Virus record (IMG/VR): IMGVR_UViG_3300024257_000013
Coordinates: 1-55,570 of that record
Strand: one strand, 5' to 3'
DNA from: a virus
DNA length: 55,570 nt
The position numbers were made by a program, and so were the translations under genes. The notes under the pieces are model-generated. The model worked only from the letters and a program-made list of their open reading frames with translations, was not told the DNA's origin and searched no databases. Shown here piece after piece: positions 1 to 10,392 of this stretch (its first letter is position 1; every line of letters starts with the position of its first letter).

Positions 1-834
1 ATGGTTGATATTACAGACATAACTACTGGTACCCCTAACGGTACAGGTTACTTTGATAAGTTCATGGACAGTATCAACTCTCAACTGGATTCTCAGTTTA
101 AACTTGGTAGATTGCAGGGTAAGGATTACGCTAATGTCTATTTAGGATCTATGCAAACTGCATTAGCACAAGCTGTAGCTTATGTAGGAGTAGTAGAACA
201 AGTTACCTCTTCTGAAGCACGTAGAATTGCAGAAGTTGCACTGCTGGAGCAAAGAGCCCTTACAGAACAAGCACAAATTTTAGATATTGTAGATGGCAAT
301 ACTGTGCTTGGAACAATAGGCAAACAAAAAGCTTTACACCAAGCTCAGACAGACGGATTTGCCCGGGATGCTGAACAAAAAGCATTAAAGATTATGATGG
401 ATTCCTGGGGAATATCCAAATCAGTATCTGGTGACGCTATAGATGCTCCTGATGGAGCCAGAAATGATGATATAGAAGACTTAATTATCAAACTGCGTAA
501 AGGTATTGAAATAACAGAGAGCATTTACAAGTTCAATGCTGATGCCGGTAATGATCAAACAGTAGCTGTTAGCAGCTACATACAATTAGATGGTACAGGA
601 TCAACTTCTCCTACAGACTTGGATACGTCTATAGAGATAGCTACATGGGCCTGGACAGTAGATTCTGTTCCTGATACAGCAACATCTCCTACTATAATCA
701 ACGCAGATGCAGCACAAGCCACTATTGCAGATATTGGTATAGTTCCTGGAGATTACGTATTTAGGCTTACTATCGAGTCTGATGAAGATACCCCACAGAC
801 AGATTTTGATACTGTAACAATTACTGTTGAGTAA
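1..834 (+). CDS. Virion structural protein with C-terminal PKD/Ig-like domain
   Basis: 277 residues. The first 170 or so are helical and resemble a conserved N4-like virion protein (pattern of KDYANVYLGSMQTAL, then VALLEQRALTEQAQ, then KQKALHQAQTDGFARDAEQK). From about residue 180 a beta-rich domain begins (DAGNDQTVAVSSYIQLDGTGS, ending in DTVTITVE) that reads as a PKD/Ig-like module, often exposed on virions for surface binding. It heads the late operon in this window and is followed 8 bases later by the next gene. The ATG is the first base of the window, so an upstream start cannot be excluded. The family assignment is from recognised pattern, not a search. Confidence 0.8.
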   Translation: MVDITDITTGTPNGTGYFDKFMDSINSQLDSQFKLGRLQGKDYANVYLGSMQTALAQAVAYVGVVEQVTSSEARRIAEVALLEQRALTEQAQILDIVDGNTVLGTIGKQKALHQAQTDGFARDAEQKALKIMMDSWGISKSVSGDAIDAPDGARNDDIEDLIIKLRKGIEITESIYKFNADAGNDQTVAVSSYIQLDGTGSTSPTDLDTSIEIATWAWTVDSVPDTATSPTIINADAAQATIADIGIVPGDYVFRLTIESDEDTPQTDFDTVTITVE

Positions 835-842
835 AATGTGTT

Positions 843-2492
843 ATGGGATGGCCTTTTAGTGGTAAAACAGTAGTTAGTACTTCTGTACAGACTGTCCCTC
901 TTGTCAACGAAAAACCTAAAAACCGTATAGCAGAAGCTATCCGTTTAGCTTCTTCACGCAACGAAGATTTAACGGATACTATTAAATACCAAACTCTTAC
1001 AGGGTATAAGAGAGATTTAATAAATTGTTACAACTACGCAAAGAGTAGTTATATTTACGGATTACCTACAGCATCTTCTGCTGAAGAATTTATACCTATA
1101 GTGCCTATCAGGTATAACGATAAAAATACTAATGACGATAAAACTTCTGAATTGTACATAACAACAAAAAATTTATTAAGAACTACAAAAATAAATCTAG
1201 ATGATTTTACTGACCAAGTAACAAAAGAGTATAACAGCAAAAATGAATTAGTTAATATTGCTGATCTTGATAAGATCTCAGACATTTTTGTAATATATGG
1301 CATAAACATCTATTCTGATACACAGGAAGAAAAGGAGATACTGTTTAAGCTCTTCAGTAGTTTAGAGTCGATAGCTGGCACTAAAGAAACATTTGATACT
1401 GCACTAGCTGATGAAGTACTGTTTACACCTTCAACACTACTGATTAACGAAGAAACCTTCGATTACGATCTTATATACAATTATGTAACAGTTACTGAAA
1501 TAGAAGGCAAAGTATCAGAACGTGATACGTATACTGTAACTTTCAGTATTAATGGTACACACACGTATGTACCTGACGGTGATTTAGAGGAAGAACTTGA
1601 ATACCTGCTAGACTATGTGACTATCAGGCATCAAACCACTCTATCTACTTATACGGAAATAGTAATTCATGGGTTATATATTTACCACATGGTTAAAACT
1701 GTTTCTGGTGGGAAGATTCACCCCGTTAACCTAGTTACTTTTACAGAAGGCCTGGAACTTACTCCAGAACATAAAAATTTTATAATACCTTTAAGACATT
1801 TAGATATCGTAGATCTTCTTACTTCCGAAGGAGATACTATTATTTCTTCCTCTAAACATTTGCTGATATACGCTTCAGACTCTCAGTATCTTAAATGGTA
1901 CCAGACAGGAGCATTTTTAAGTTTACTGCAGCTTACTCTGAGAGTTATTTCTGTAGTAGCACTGCTTGGAGATCCTTCTGGTTCAACTTCAGAAGTATTG
2001 ATTGAGCTTGGAAAAGCAATAATCAAACAATACGCTTTTGAGGCTATATTAACAGAACTATTTCTCAAGTTTGGCAATAATGATCTAGCAAAAGTTATTT
2101 TGGCTTTTACTGCTATTTACGTTAGTTATAATAGTTTAAGCAAAATGGCTCTTACTAAATTAAGTACTGCAGAAAAACTTCTCAGACTTACTAATTCTGC
2201 CTCCAGCGTTTTAAACACATACACTAAATCTCAGTACTCTGTGCTAGAACAAGAGTATGAGGATTTTAGAAAAGATAAAGAAGCACTAGAAACTGAAATA
2301 GAGGAAGCACAAGATATCTTAAACGCAGATAATAGGCTTAATCCTTCAGCAGCAATTAATGCTTCAACATACGCATATGAAGATCCTAATGACTTCTATA
2401 CCCGTACACTGAATACAGCTCCCGGTCAGCTTGTATTTGACCAACTGCATAATTATGTAGATAATAACTTAAACCTTGACTATATACGGTAA
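843..2492 (+). CDS. Virion structural protein with hydrophobic segments
   Basis: 549 residues. The start (MGWPFSGKTVVSTSVQTV) followed by a YNYAKSSYIYGLP motif resembles a virion protein found beside internal proteins in N4-like and related podoviruses. Two hydrophobic stretches, near residues 355-378 and 415-432, could insert in a membrane, and an acidic coiled coil follows at about 470-495. This would fit a protein that contacts the cell envelope during ejection, but that role is inferred. The stop is 5 bases before the next ATG. Confidence 0.75.
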   Translation: MGWPFSGKTVVSTSVQTVPLVNEKPKNRIAEAIRLASSRNEDLTDTIKYQTLTGYKRDLINCYNYAKSSYIYGLPTASSAEEFIPIVPIRYNDKNTNDDKTSELYITTKNLLRTTKINLDDFTDQVTKEYNSKNELVNIADLDKISDIFVIYGINIYSDTQEEKEILFKLFSSLESIAGTKETFDTALADEVLFTPSTLLINEETFDYDLIYNYVTVTEIEGKVSERDTYTVTFSINGTHTYVPDGDLEEELEYLLDYVTIRHQTTLSTYTEIVIHGLYIYHMVKTVSGGKIHPVNLVTFTEGLELTPEHKNFIIPLRHLDIVDLLTSEGDTIISSSKHLLIYASDSQYLKWYQTGAFLSLLQLTLRVISVVALLGDPSGSTSEVLIELGKAIIKQYAFEAILTELFLKFGNNDLAKVILAFTAIYVSYNSLSKMALTKLSTAEKLLRLTNSASSVLNTYTKSQYSVLEQEYEDFRKDKEALETEIEEAQDILNADNRLNPSAAINASTYAYEDPNDFYTRTLNTAPGQLVFDQLHNYVDNNLNLDYIR

Positions 2493-2497
2493 CCACC

Positions 2498-3052
2498 ATG
2501 GCTAATGAAGCATACCAATACCAATCACCTTTTGCTGCTAATGGGTTAGGATCTCTTGACCAATATGCTGGTTCAAAACCATTTGCCTTTGCACCTTCTA
2601 CAAATGTGCAACCTCAAAATACTGGGTATAAACCTCTTTTCCCTAACTTTAATGCAGCTGATCCAAGCACTTTTACTAACATACCTCAGTACCAAAGCAT
2701 GGGAAATGCTGTTAATTTGCCAACAAACTTGTTAGGTGGGGCTAATAAAGAAAGTTCAGGAATCCTGTCTAAACTACTGGGCAAAGACGGGAAACTAATT
2801 CCTGGTCTAGAAGCCTTTAGTGCTTTAGGAAGTGGAATACTTGGACTGAAGCAGTATGGGTTAGAAGGGGCTGCTTTTAATTTTAGTAGAGGTCTGGCTA
2901 AAACTGATTTATCCAATCGAGCGAATATAGCGAATGCGGCTATTTCAGATAGGGCTAGAGCCAGAGCAGTACAGAGTGGAGCTTCTAGAAGTGACCTAGC
3001 TGATATTGTTAAAAACCAAACAGCTGATCGTAGAGTTAGAGGTACTGTCTAA
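2498..3052 (+). CDS. Small internal virion protein
   Basis: 184 residues. The N-terminal half is low-complexity (N, Q, P, F, Y rich). Around residues 100-125 there is a glycine-rich stretch with the pattern SALGSGILGLKQYGLEGAAFNF, then an Arg/Ala-rich amphipathic helix. This glycine stretch plus helical tail is typical of short internal or ejection proteins in podoviruses. The stop overlaps the next start (TAATG), indicating coupled translation. Exact function unknown. Confidence 0.7.
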   Translation: MANEAYQYQSPFAANGLGSLDQYAGSKPFAFAPSTNVQPQNTGYKPLFPNFNAADPSTFTNIPQYQSMGNAVNLPTNLLGGANKESSGILSKLLGKDGKLIPGLEAFSALGSGILGLKQYGLEGAAFNFSRGLAKTDLSNRANIANAAISDRARARAVQSGASRSDLADIVKNQTADRRVRGTV

Positions 3053-5082
3053 TGGCTTCTTCCATACCTTATGCGCAGACTGGTATATCCAATCTTAAAG
3101 CACCTGATCTGAGCAAAGCTGGAGATCTGTTTAATACAGCCCTAACTAAAGCTACTTCTATGGCAGAAACCGCTAAAGCTAATTTACAGGATGAACAAAA
3201 AGGATTATTTGCTACCGGGCTAAGAGAAGCCGGTAATCTGCAAGACTTGACAAATGTTAATATAGAAGGCTTAAGGCAGGCTGATTTAGACAGTGCTGCA
3301 TTACAGCAAGCTCAAGCACAGTTACAAGAACGCCAATTAGCATTATTAGGTACAGAGCTGCAAGGACAATACGATACTAGATTAGCTGAAAATAAACCCA
3401 TCGTTGAAAATATTCTTGCAAATAATCCTGCTATTGCAAACTTTGCAGGTGTAGATGAAAGTGGAACTATCAACTTTGCTGAAGGCACTACTCCAGAGCA
3501 AGAAGCACAATTCGGTGAACTGTTAAGACAATCTGAATTTGTTCCTGTACAGACAGAGCGTGAGTACACTAAAGGTCTTACACAGCGAGCTAAAACTGAA
3601 TTTAATGCTTCTGATGAACAGGCTAAAAAATTAGCTGCTGACCATACTGCGTACAGAAAAAGTTTAAATACTCTTACTTCAGAAGAAAATGCTCTGTATG
3701 TAGCAGAAGAAGTTAAACTGGACCAGGCATTGGCTCACGAAAGATTAGGTGCTGATAGACAGTTGGCACGGATAGAGAGAGAAACCAAGCATAATCCTAC
3801 TGAAGCACAAGCATTGTTGTCTATGAAAGCATCTACAGTAAAAGATACTGTTGATGAATTAGCTAATATAAGTTCTTGGAGGGACTTCTTTGCTGAAAGT
3901 GGAGAAAAGCTAAAAAGAACTATAGATGGTCTATACAAGAAAGGTGTTAACAATAATACTGTACAACCCTGGATGGTTGATGATGCTTTACGTACACTTA
4001 TCGACACAGCTCCTGATACAGGCAGCAAAGCTATAAACATAGACGATATGATAACGTTAATAGATGGTATAGCAAGAGATTCTGTATTGCAGCAAAACCT
4101 ATTAACAGCTGCTAACGCTAAAAGAGATATTGACCAAAACCTTCTTAACTCAGAACAGAGAACTGTTCAGGATAAAAAGAAAGCATTAGCTAGAATAAAG
4201 AAAGATGCTCTTATTAGAGATACTGCTTTTAATAGAGCAGCTTATAACCGTGTTCTAGATAAAGCTGTTGAGGCACAAAATAATGTTGTTGCTGATCCCG
4301 AAACTACTGGTGGAGCAAAAGCGTTTTCTCTGTTGGATACAGGTAACAAAAAACCTGCTGCAATTACTGCACCAATAACTGTTGTACAGAAATCAAGAAA
4401 AGATAAAATAAAAGCGGCTAATACTGCGGATTCTCCTCTAATTTTTAAAGATGGTGAGATAATAGGTATTGATCCTGACATAAACCAGTTCAATTTAATT
4501 AGTTTAGACCCAGAATTGCTATCCTTTATGTCGGATAAAGATGTAAATAATATAAGCAATGCCAGAGTAAAAACTGAAGTAAAAAGAATTAGGACTTCCT
4601 ATGAATATAGTAAAAATGTTGGTAACGATCTAAAAAAAGTAACAAAAGCTACTACTGACTTTATTGGAGATGTAAAAGACTTCTTGGTAACTCCGGATAA
4701 AGCTTATTCTAAAGCCGTAGAAGAAGCCCGTTTAAGAGGTGATACTACGAAAAATTCTGAAGCAAACAAAACAGGAACAATAGAAAGAAGCAGTTTTGAC
4801 CCTGAATTGAGACCTAAAGAAGAAGAAGAAGTTGTTGATCCTTTAACTCGTGCTGTAAATAAAGCTAGAAGACAGCTAGAAGACAGTAAAATAAGAAATT
4901 TACAAGAAGAATTAAAAAAGACTATAGACAGCAATTTAAAAGGCAAAGAAAAGGTAGACAGACTTAACATACAATTAGAGTTAACAACTCTTTTAGAAAG
5001 TAGAGATATAGCATCTAGAGTAAGTAGTGAGGAATTGCGTAAGCAAATTGATGCTGCAGAAAAACAATTAAAAACTGATTAA
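3052..5082 (+). CDS. Internal (ejection-type) coiled-coil virion protein
   Basis: 676 residues, almost wholly alpha-helical and rich in A, K, E, Q and D, with long coiled-coil stretches at about 80-110, 180-260 and 600-676. Length, composition and position just before the giant multidomain protein resemble T7 gp15-like or N4 internal proteins that leave with the DNA. No catalytic motif was seen. Linked by a 1-base overlap to the gene before it and 4 bases from the next. Confidence 0.65.
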   Translation: MASSIPYAQTGISNLKAPDLSKAGDLFNTALTKATSMAETAKANLQDEQKGLFATGLREAGNLQDLTNVNIEGLRQADLDSAALQQAQAQLQERQLALLGTELQGQYDTRLAENKPIVENILANNPAIANFAGVDESGTINFAEGTTPEQEAQFGELLRQSEFVPVQTEREYTKGLTQRAKTEFNASDEQAKKLAADHTAYRKSLNTLTSEENALYVAEEVKLDQALAHERLGADRQLARIERETKHNPTEAQALLSMKASTVKDTVDELANISSWRDFFAESGEKLKRTIDGLYKKGVNNNTVQPWMVDDALRTLIDTAPDTGSKAINIDDMITLIDGIARDSVLQQNLLTAANAKRDIDQNLLNSEQRTVQDKKKALARIKKDALIRDTAFNRAAYNRVLDKAVEAQNNVVADPETTGGAKAFSLLDTGNKKPAAITAPITVVQKSRKDKIKAANTADSPLIFKDGEIIGIDPDINQFNLISLDPELLSFMSDKDVNNISNARVKTEVKRIRTSYEYSKNVGNDLKKVTKATTDFIGDVKDFLVTPDKAYSKAVEEARLRGDTTKNSEANKTGTIERSSFDPELRPKEEEEVVDPLTRAVNKARRQLEDSKIRNLQEELKKTIDSNLKGKEKVDRLNIQLELTTLLESRDIASRVSSEELRKQIDAAEKQLKTD

Positions 5083-5086
5083 TTAG

Positions 5087-8000
5087 ATGTCTACGCTATC
5101 TGACGATACTCAACTGTTTGACTCTATTCTTGCAAAAAAGCAAGATGAGTTATTTGATACAACTACTCAGAAACAAATAGATCTTGGTGCTGTACCTTAT
5201 AGGTCATTAGACTTATCTAACGTGCCTTATAACACAGTAGATTTGTCTAACGTCGAAGATGAACAGGTTGTTATAAACAATCCAAGAGAATTTCCTTATT
5301 ATCTTCACGATGCTACGGTTCAGACTGGCTTGGGGTACTTGGTCAATACTGCCGGTTCTCTTGTAAGTGGTGGTGGAACTCTTCTAAATTCTGTACTATC
5401 TTTTCCCAATATAATAGCTAATGCTGTTGGTGGTGAAGAAAGTGCCATGAATGTAAATATGTTAGATTTCTTTGACATCTTGGGAGATCATGCACAGTCT
5501 TTTACTGATAAATTTCATAACCCTCTTCTTACAGAAAAATTTCACAAAGATGCTACCCGGGCTTACCGCGATAACAGTGGAGCAGTAGATGTGCTGATTG
5601 GACTTGGTGGCTCTATTGTTAATAACCCTGCAGCATTGCCACAAGTATTTGGTCAGTCGTTTGCTACTATGGCAGCAATGGCCAAGGGTGGTAGTGCTCT
5701 TGCAATGGCCTATGCTGGCGTATTCGGTGATAGAGCACAGCAATCAATAGACCGCCATAAAAAAACACATAATGGATTAGAGCCTGATGGTGATGATTTG
5801 CGGAACATAATGATTGCTGCTGGCGTATCAGCTGCTATTGAAACTATCGAATCTAAGTTCTTGTTTGGTAAGTTAGGCAATGTAGCGAAAGCAGTTAAAT
5901 CTAAACAAACACTATTAGGTACAGCGGGGAATGTTGGTAAAGGCAGTACTGCTGAAAGTGTACAAGAATACTCAGCAGAATATTTAACAGAACTGTCTGG
6001 TAGAGGTGATACTGTTACAGGCCTACTAGACCCTGCATTGCTGGAAACTCCTGCAGTCAACGCAACTATTGGTGCTGGAGTAGGTGGAGGAGTAAAAGCA
6101 GTATCTGGAATTTCTGGAGGAGTTAAAACAGCTGCTTCTAAAACTCTTGATAAAGCATCAAAAGCAATAGATAAAGCTATAGAAACAAGCACAACTAAAC
6201 GTCAAGAAAAAGCTGTAGCCAGCAATGATTTTATAACTGCTGCAGAAGCAGCTATAGAAAAAGACACCTCTAAATTTACTACTTTCGAAGAACATAAAGA
6301 TAATCTCTCTTCTGTATTGGACCTGATAGACAAAGCCAATGCAGGTATTGACGCTACTGCAGAAGGAAGCAGTAAAGATGTAGATCGTATTTTAGAATTA
6401 AGCAGTAAAGTTAAAATACTTACCGATATAGCATTAGCTGTAAAGTCTGCAGAAACTACTGGTCTTACACCTAAACAGGCAGAAGAGGTTATTAACAACT
6501 CTAAAGATGTCTCTGCCGAAGTTAGTGAAGCAGCAGTAGCCACAGTAGTTAATACACTTAAAGCTGGTGGAGATGTAGAGACTAAAACCTTAAGCAGCAT
6601 TAAAGGGAATATATTTTTTAACGACTTATCTACTGAAGATAAAACAGTAGTTAAAACTTATGAAGAAGCTAGACAACAAGCTACCAGTGTAGGAGAAGTA
6701 AATAAAGATATTGTAGAAGGAGATCCTGTAAAAGGCTTTCTTGGAGTTAAGCAGTATAAACAAAAAGTAGCTTCTGCCATACAATCACAGAACTTTAAAG
6801 CATTAGTTAAGACAATGCAGGCATTGGTATCTTTTAGAGATAGCCAAGTATACAAATTAGAACATCCTCCTAAGGGGTATAAACAGCATGCAGCTGCATT
6901 TGAAAAACAGCTACGTTCTGAAATAGCCTTAATAGATAAACATATTGAGCTGTTTGATGCTCAAGCTAAAGCTTCTTTCAATAAGTCTCCTTTAGCCAAT
7001 ATAGCCCCTTCTAAGCCGTCTGAGCAAACAGACAAGCAATCACAAGCCAAACCTGAGAAGTCTGCTGAAACAGCCTCTAAAGAGCCAGAATCTAGCGATA
7101 CTGAGTACAATAAGAAGTATGATGCTTTATTAAAGAAAATTGAAGGTATAAAGTATCCAAAACTTAAAGCACATGTAACTAGTCAATTATCTCAAGTTAC
7201 TCCACAGAATATAGATGAATTTAATTCTTTAATAGATGCCTGGGTTAAAGAACGAGATGATAAAGCTAAACCAAAAACAAAGGCTGAGCCTAAAAAGACG
7301 GAAACAAAAGTTAAAGCAGAAAAAGCTGTTAGTACTCCTCTAGAATCTACTGGGACTAAAGAAGTAGTAACGCCTAAAAAATATAGACTGTTTCCTAATA
7401 AAGATATTTATGCAAATGCTGATCAAACTACAGCAATTGATTCACTAAAAAATTGGTGGAGTAACTTAACCACTAACCGTATTTTTATATTATCTGGCAG
7501 AGGTGGTACAGGAAAAACTACTGTAATAAGTAAAGCCATAAGAGAGATGGGTGTACCTGCCAGTGAAGTACAGTTTGCATTGCCTACGCATAAAGCAAAA
7601 CAGGTAATAAAAAATTCCGCTAAAGAATTTAGTAACTTTTCTACTATAGCTTCTCTATTGGGATTAGTACCTAGCAAAAAAGAAGGAGAAGATTTTAAAC
7701 AAGACTTAATGTTGTACGAAAATAGTGTAGAAAGACTACGGACTGAAGGTGTTAAGTTAATTGTGGTAGATGAGGCCTCTATGACATTGCTCAGTACTGT
7801 TGAGTCGTTATTAGATCTGGCAGAAGAGATACATGCACGCATTATCTTTATGGGAGATAATGTGCAGTTACCCCCAGTAGACAAGAAAGGCGATCCTAAC
7901 AAATTAGGTATATCTCCTGTATTCAGCAAACTGACCGGGTTTAGTAATCCATTAAGCGCAGATGTAGATTCTTCAAATACTGCGTCTTTGTACCAGCGTA

Positions 8001-9634
8001 TGAGACAACAAGGTGACTCACCTATACTGCAAGTAACAGACATCTTGGCAGATGCTGTTGAATATGTATATTCTACTATCCGTGAAGGAGCTAAATTTAT
8101 AAGGGGTAAAAGAAACCCTAATATTATTTTTGACGGTAAAGACAGCAAAACTGCACAAGGTACGGTTCTGTATAAATCAGGACATATTAATCCAATAATA
8201 GATGAATTTGTTGAAGAACACCTAGAAGACCAATTCAATGTAAAATGGATTAATTATAATAATGCTGCACATCAAAGTAGTAAAAACATAAGAGCCAGAA
8301 TACGGGCAAAACTGTTTCCGAATGACCCACATGCTGCCGATGTAGAAAAATATCCTTTTCTGGTAGACGAGCATTTAATGATTGGTGCTATTGCGTCTAC
8401 TTATAAAAATGGAGAAGTATCTGCTACTTCTTTGCACAACGGGGATGAAGTAGTTGTTACAGGGGAAACAAGACAAACTTATATAGATATACCAAAAACG
8501 GTAGGCAGCGGTACTTATATAGGCATACCAGTAGATTTGCTTCCTGTTTCAATTGACAGTAAGAATTATGATATTATTATAGGAAATAAGAATACTAAGA
8601 AAGCTTTAATAAAGCAGTTCTCCGCTAACCAGAAAAGGTATCCAGGAATAGCAGATAGTATAATTAGGGGACTGACTGAAGGATTAGGGCCAGCTTACAT
8701 AATTAATACACATAAGGCACAAGGCAGTACATATAAAACTGTATACGTAGATTACAGCAACATAACAGGAACTACGGGTTCACCGGTATGGGTAGACACT
8801 TTAAGATCTTTATATGTAGCCACCTCTAGACCTACTGACAAATTAGTTATGGTCGGCAATAAGCTAGAACTTGGAGTAGGTAAAACAGTTAATGAGATAG
8901 TCGGAGATACTTCAAAAACTAAAAGGGAAAAAGAAAAAGTTATAACTAAACCTGCAGGAGAAAAAAGTACTGTTCGTGTTGGTGATAAAGAAGTAGAAGT
9001 TACACTTACTGAAAAAATTGATGATAATGGTTCATTAGCGGTAACAACTAATGGAAAAATAACGTTACGCAAAGGAATTACAAAAGCTGAAGTTATTGCA
9101 CATATAACCGGTAAAACAGATTCTTTAGTCAGTAGACAGAAGAATGTAACCACACAGTATTTACTAGACAAATTTAATATCAATTTACCAGGTATCCTAA
9201 ATGCTTTACCGATTGAAACACTATTAGAGTTTATTGTTGCACACGAAGTTGGACACACTAAACAGAAAAACTTAACAGAAAAGTATCTTTCTGTTACATC
9301 ACAAGCTATTGCAAAAAGCTTTAATCTTGAAGATGCTAGTAACAAATATTTAGCTGATAGTGCTATTAAACTAGAAGCTGGTGCACACCGTTATGCCCTG
9401 CAGGAACTGAAACTGCTTACTAATACTAAACCGCCAGTAGTTTCTAAATTTGTAGATGAGTTAAGTCAAATAGATACTAGTAAGTTTGTTATTCCAAATC
9501 CTTCTGTCTATAAAAAGGACGCTAAACTATCTGCTTTTGCAGGTATTAGTAAGACCCGGTATAGTACTCTTATTGTAAAAAGTGATAATATATTAAGAGC
9601 TTTAAAACAGATGGTTGAGGAAGGTTGTGTCTAA
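5087..9634 (+). CDS. Polyvalent virion protein: ejection domain + SF1 helicase + HExxH zincin
   Basis: 1515 residues in three parts. Residues 1 to about 400 are Gly/Ala-rich with hydrophobic helices, like a phage ejection protein. A charged KPSEQTDKQ-type linker spans about 640-780. Residues 780-1270 form an SF1 helicase of RecD/Dda type: Walker A GRGGTGKT at 804-811, Walker B VVDEAS with Asp895, GDNVQLPPV (motif III), then THKAQGSTYKTVYVD and LYVATSRPTDKLVMVG (motifs V-VI). Residues 1290-1480 carry a metallopeptidase signature, HEVGH at 1386-1390. It lies inside the late virion operon, so the helicase is probably packaged and ejected. Such large polyvalent proteins are known in phages and conjugative elements; this combination is unusual for an N4-like phage. 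Virion location is inferred from position. Confidence 0.85.
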   Translation: MSTLSDDTQLFDSILAKKQDELFDTTTQKQIDLGAVPYRSLDLSNVPYNTVDLSNVEDEQVVINNPREFPYYLHDATVQTGLGYLVNTAGSLVSGGGTLLNSVLSFPNIIANAVGGEESAMNVNMLDFFDILGDHAQSFTDKFHNPLLTEKFHKDATRAYRDNSGAVDVLIGLGGSIVNNPAALPQVFGQSFATMAAMAKGGSALAMAYAGVFGDRAQQSIDRHKKTHNGLEPDGDDLRNIMIAAGVSAAIETIESKFLFGKLGNVAKAVKSKQTLLGTAGNVGKGSTAESVQEYSAEYLTELSGRGDTVTGLLDPALLETPAVNATIGAGVGGGVKAVSGISGGVKTAASKTLDKASKAIDKAIETSTTKRQEKAVASNDFITAAEAAIEKDTSKFTTFEEHKDNLSSVLDLIDKANAGIDATAEGSSKDVDRILELSSKVKILTDIALAVKSAETTGLTPKQAEEVINNSKDVSAEVSEAAVATVVNTLKAGGDVETKTLSSIKGNIFFNDLSTEDKTVVKTYEEARQQATSVGEVNKDIVEGDPVKGFLGVKQYKQKVASAIQSQNFKALVKTMQALVSFRDSQVYKLEHPPKGYKQHAAAFEKQLRSEIALIDKHIELFDAQAKASFNKSPLANIAPSKPSEQTDKQSQAKPEKSAETASKEPESSDTEYNKKYDALLKKIEGIKYPKLKAHVTSQLSQVTPQNIDEFNSLIDAWVKERDDKAKPKTKAEPKKTETKVKAEKAVSTPLESTGTKEVVTPKKYRLFPNKDIYANADQTTAIDSLKNWWSNLTTNRIFILSGRGGTGKTTVISKAIREMGVPASEVQFALPTHKAKQVIKNSAKEFSNFSTIASLLGLVPSKKEGEDFKQDLMLYENSVERLRTEGVKLIVVDEASMTLLSTVESLLDLAEEIHARIIFMGDNVQLPPVDKKGDPNKLGISPVFSKLTGFSNPLSADVDSSNTASLYQRMRQQGDSPILQVTDILADAVEYVYSTIREGAKFIRGKRNPNIIFDGKDSKTAQGTVLYKSGHINPIIDEFVEEHLEDQFNVKWINYNNAAHQSSKNIRARIRAKLFPNDPHAADVEKYPFLVDEHLMIGAIASTYKNGEVSATSLHNGDEVVVTGETRQTYIDIPKTVGSGTYIGIPVDLLPVSIDSKNYDIIIGNKNTKKALIKQFSANQKRYPGIADSIIRGLTEGLGPAYIINTHKAQGSTYKTVYVDYSNITGTTGSPVWVDTLRSLYVATSRPTDKLVMVGNKLELGVGKTVNEIVGDTSKTKREKEKVITKPAGEKSTVRVGDKEVEVTLTEKIDDNGSLAVTTNGKITLRKGITKAEVIAHITGKTDSLVSRQKNVTTQYLLDKFNINLPGILNALPIETLLEFIVAHEVGHTKQKNLTEKYLSVTSQAIAKSFNLEDASNKYLADSAIKLEAGAHRYALQELKLLTNTKPPVVSKFVDELSQIDTSKFVIPNPSVYKKDAKLSAFAGISKTRYSTLIVKSDNILRALKQMVEEGCV

Positions 9635-9956
9635 ATCTAAATTATCTATAGAAGAATTGTTAGATGCAGGAGTACCTTTAGAGGAACTTTTAACTAATAG
9701 TAAACCTGTTGAAGTAAATGTAACTGTTGATACAGACAAGCTTTCTGCTACTATGCAGAAAACTTTAGTTGATAATATCAATACAGCTAAAACAATTCAG
9801 ACAACTGTTACTAAAAGTAACGAATTTAATAAAGATCTACTGCTTAAAGCTCTGGGTGTTCTTATGAAACAGAATAAAGATAAACAAGAAGTTACAGGAA
9901 TCAAAGTTATAAGAGATCAATATAATTTAATTTCTGAACTAGAGTTTATTCGTTAA
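9627..9956 (+). CDS. Small helical protein of the late operon
   Basis: 109 residues from a GTG at 9627, preceded by the Shine-Dalgarno-like GAGGAAGG; an in-frame TTG at 9615 is a weaker alternative. The gene overlaps the end of the helicase-zincin gene by 8 bases. The sequence opens SKLSIEELLDAGVPLEEL, a short helical repeat-like start, and the rest is charged and helical. No known family recognised. Position suggests a virion or assembly factor working with the neighbouring giant protein. Confidence 0.6.
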   Translation: MSKSKLSIEELLDAGVPLEELLTNSKPVEVNVTVDTDKLSATMQKTLVDNINTAKTIQTTVTKSNEFNKDLLLKALGVLMKQNKDKQEVTGIKVIRDQYNLISELEFIR

Positions 9957-9990
9957 TGATTAATTATATACTTCCAGAGGATTATCTATT

Positions 9991-10392
9991 ATGAGTATCT
10001 TTAAATTCTTACAAGCTGCTATAACTCCTGTAGCAAAACTTATAGATGATATCCATACTTCTGATGAAGAAAGAGAATCACTAAGATTAGAATTTTATAA
10101 ATTACAGTTCTCCGTATTTGAAAAAACTATGGAGTACGAACAGCAATTATTAAAGAGTCAATCAGATATTATAGTAGCTGAAGCTCAAGGTAGTTCATGG
10201 ATACAAAGCAGTTGGCGACCTATAACAATGTTAACATTTCTTGTGTTAGTTGTTTTAGACTCGTTAGGTTTTTTACCTACCCCACTTGCTGAAGAGGCAT
10301 GGACACTATTACAACTCGGTTTAGGTGGTTATGTAGCCGGTAGAAGTATTGAAAAAATTACTCCTAAGATAGCGGATGCATTAAAAAAATGA
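9991..10392 (+). CDS. Holin of the 3TM superfamily
   Basis: 133 residues matching the 3-TM holin type also seen in gene transfer agents. A soluble N-terminal helix is followed by SSWIQSSWRPITMLTFLVLV, then a second hydrophobic stretch PLAEEAWTLLQLGLGGYVAG and a short basic tail. Holins form inner-membrane lesions that let endolysin out. The WRPITM motif after a GSSWIQ stretch is a hallmark of the family. Its TGA overlaps the next ATG (ATGA). No endolysin gene was recognised in the window. Confidence 0.85.
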   Translation: MSIFKFLQAAITPVAKLIDDIHTSDEERESLRLEFYKLQFSVFEKTMEYEQQLLKSQSDIIVAEAQGSSWIQSSWRPITMLTFLVLVVLDSLGFLPTPLAEEAWTLLQLGLGGYVAGRSIEKITPKIADALKK

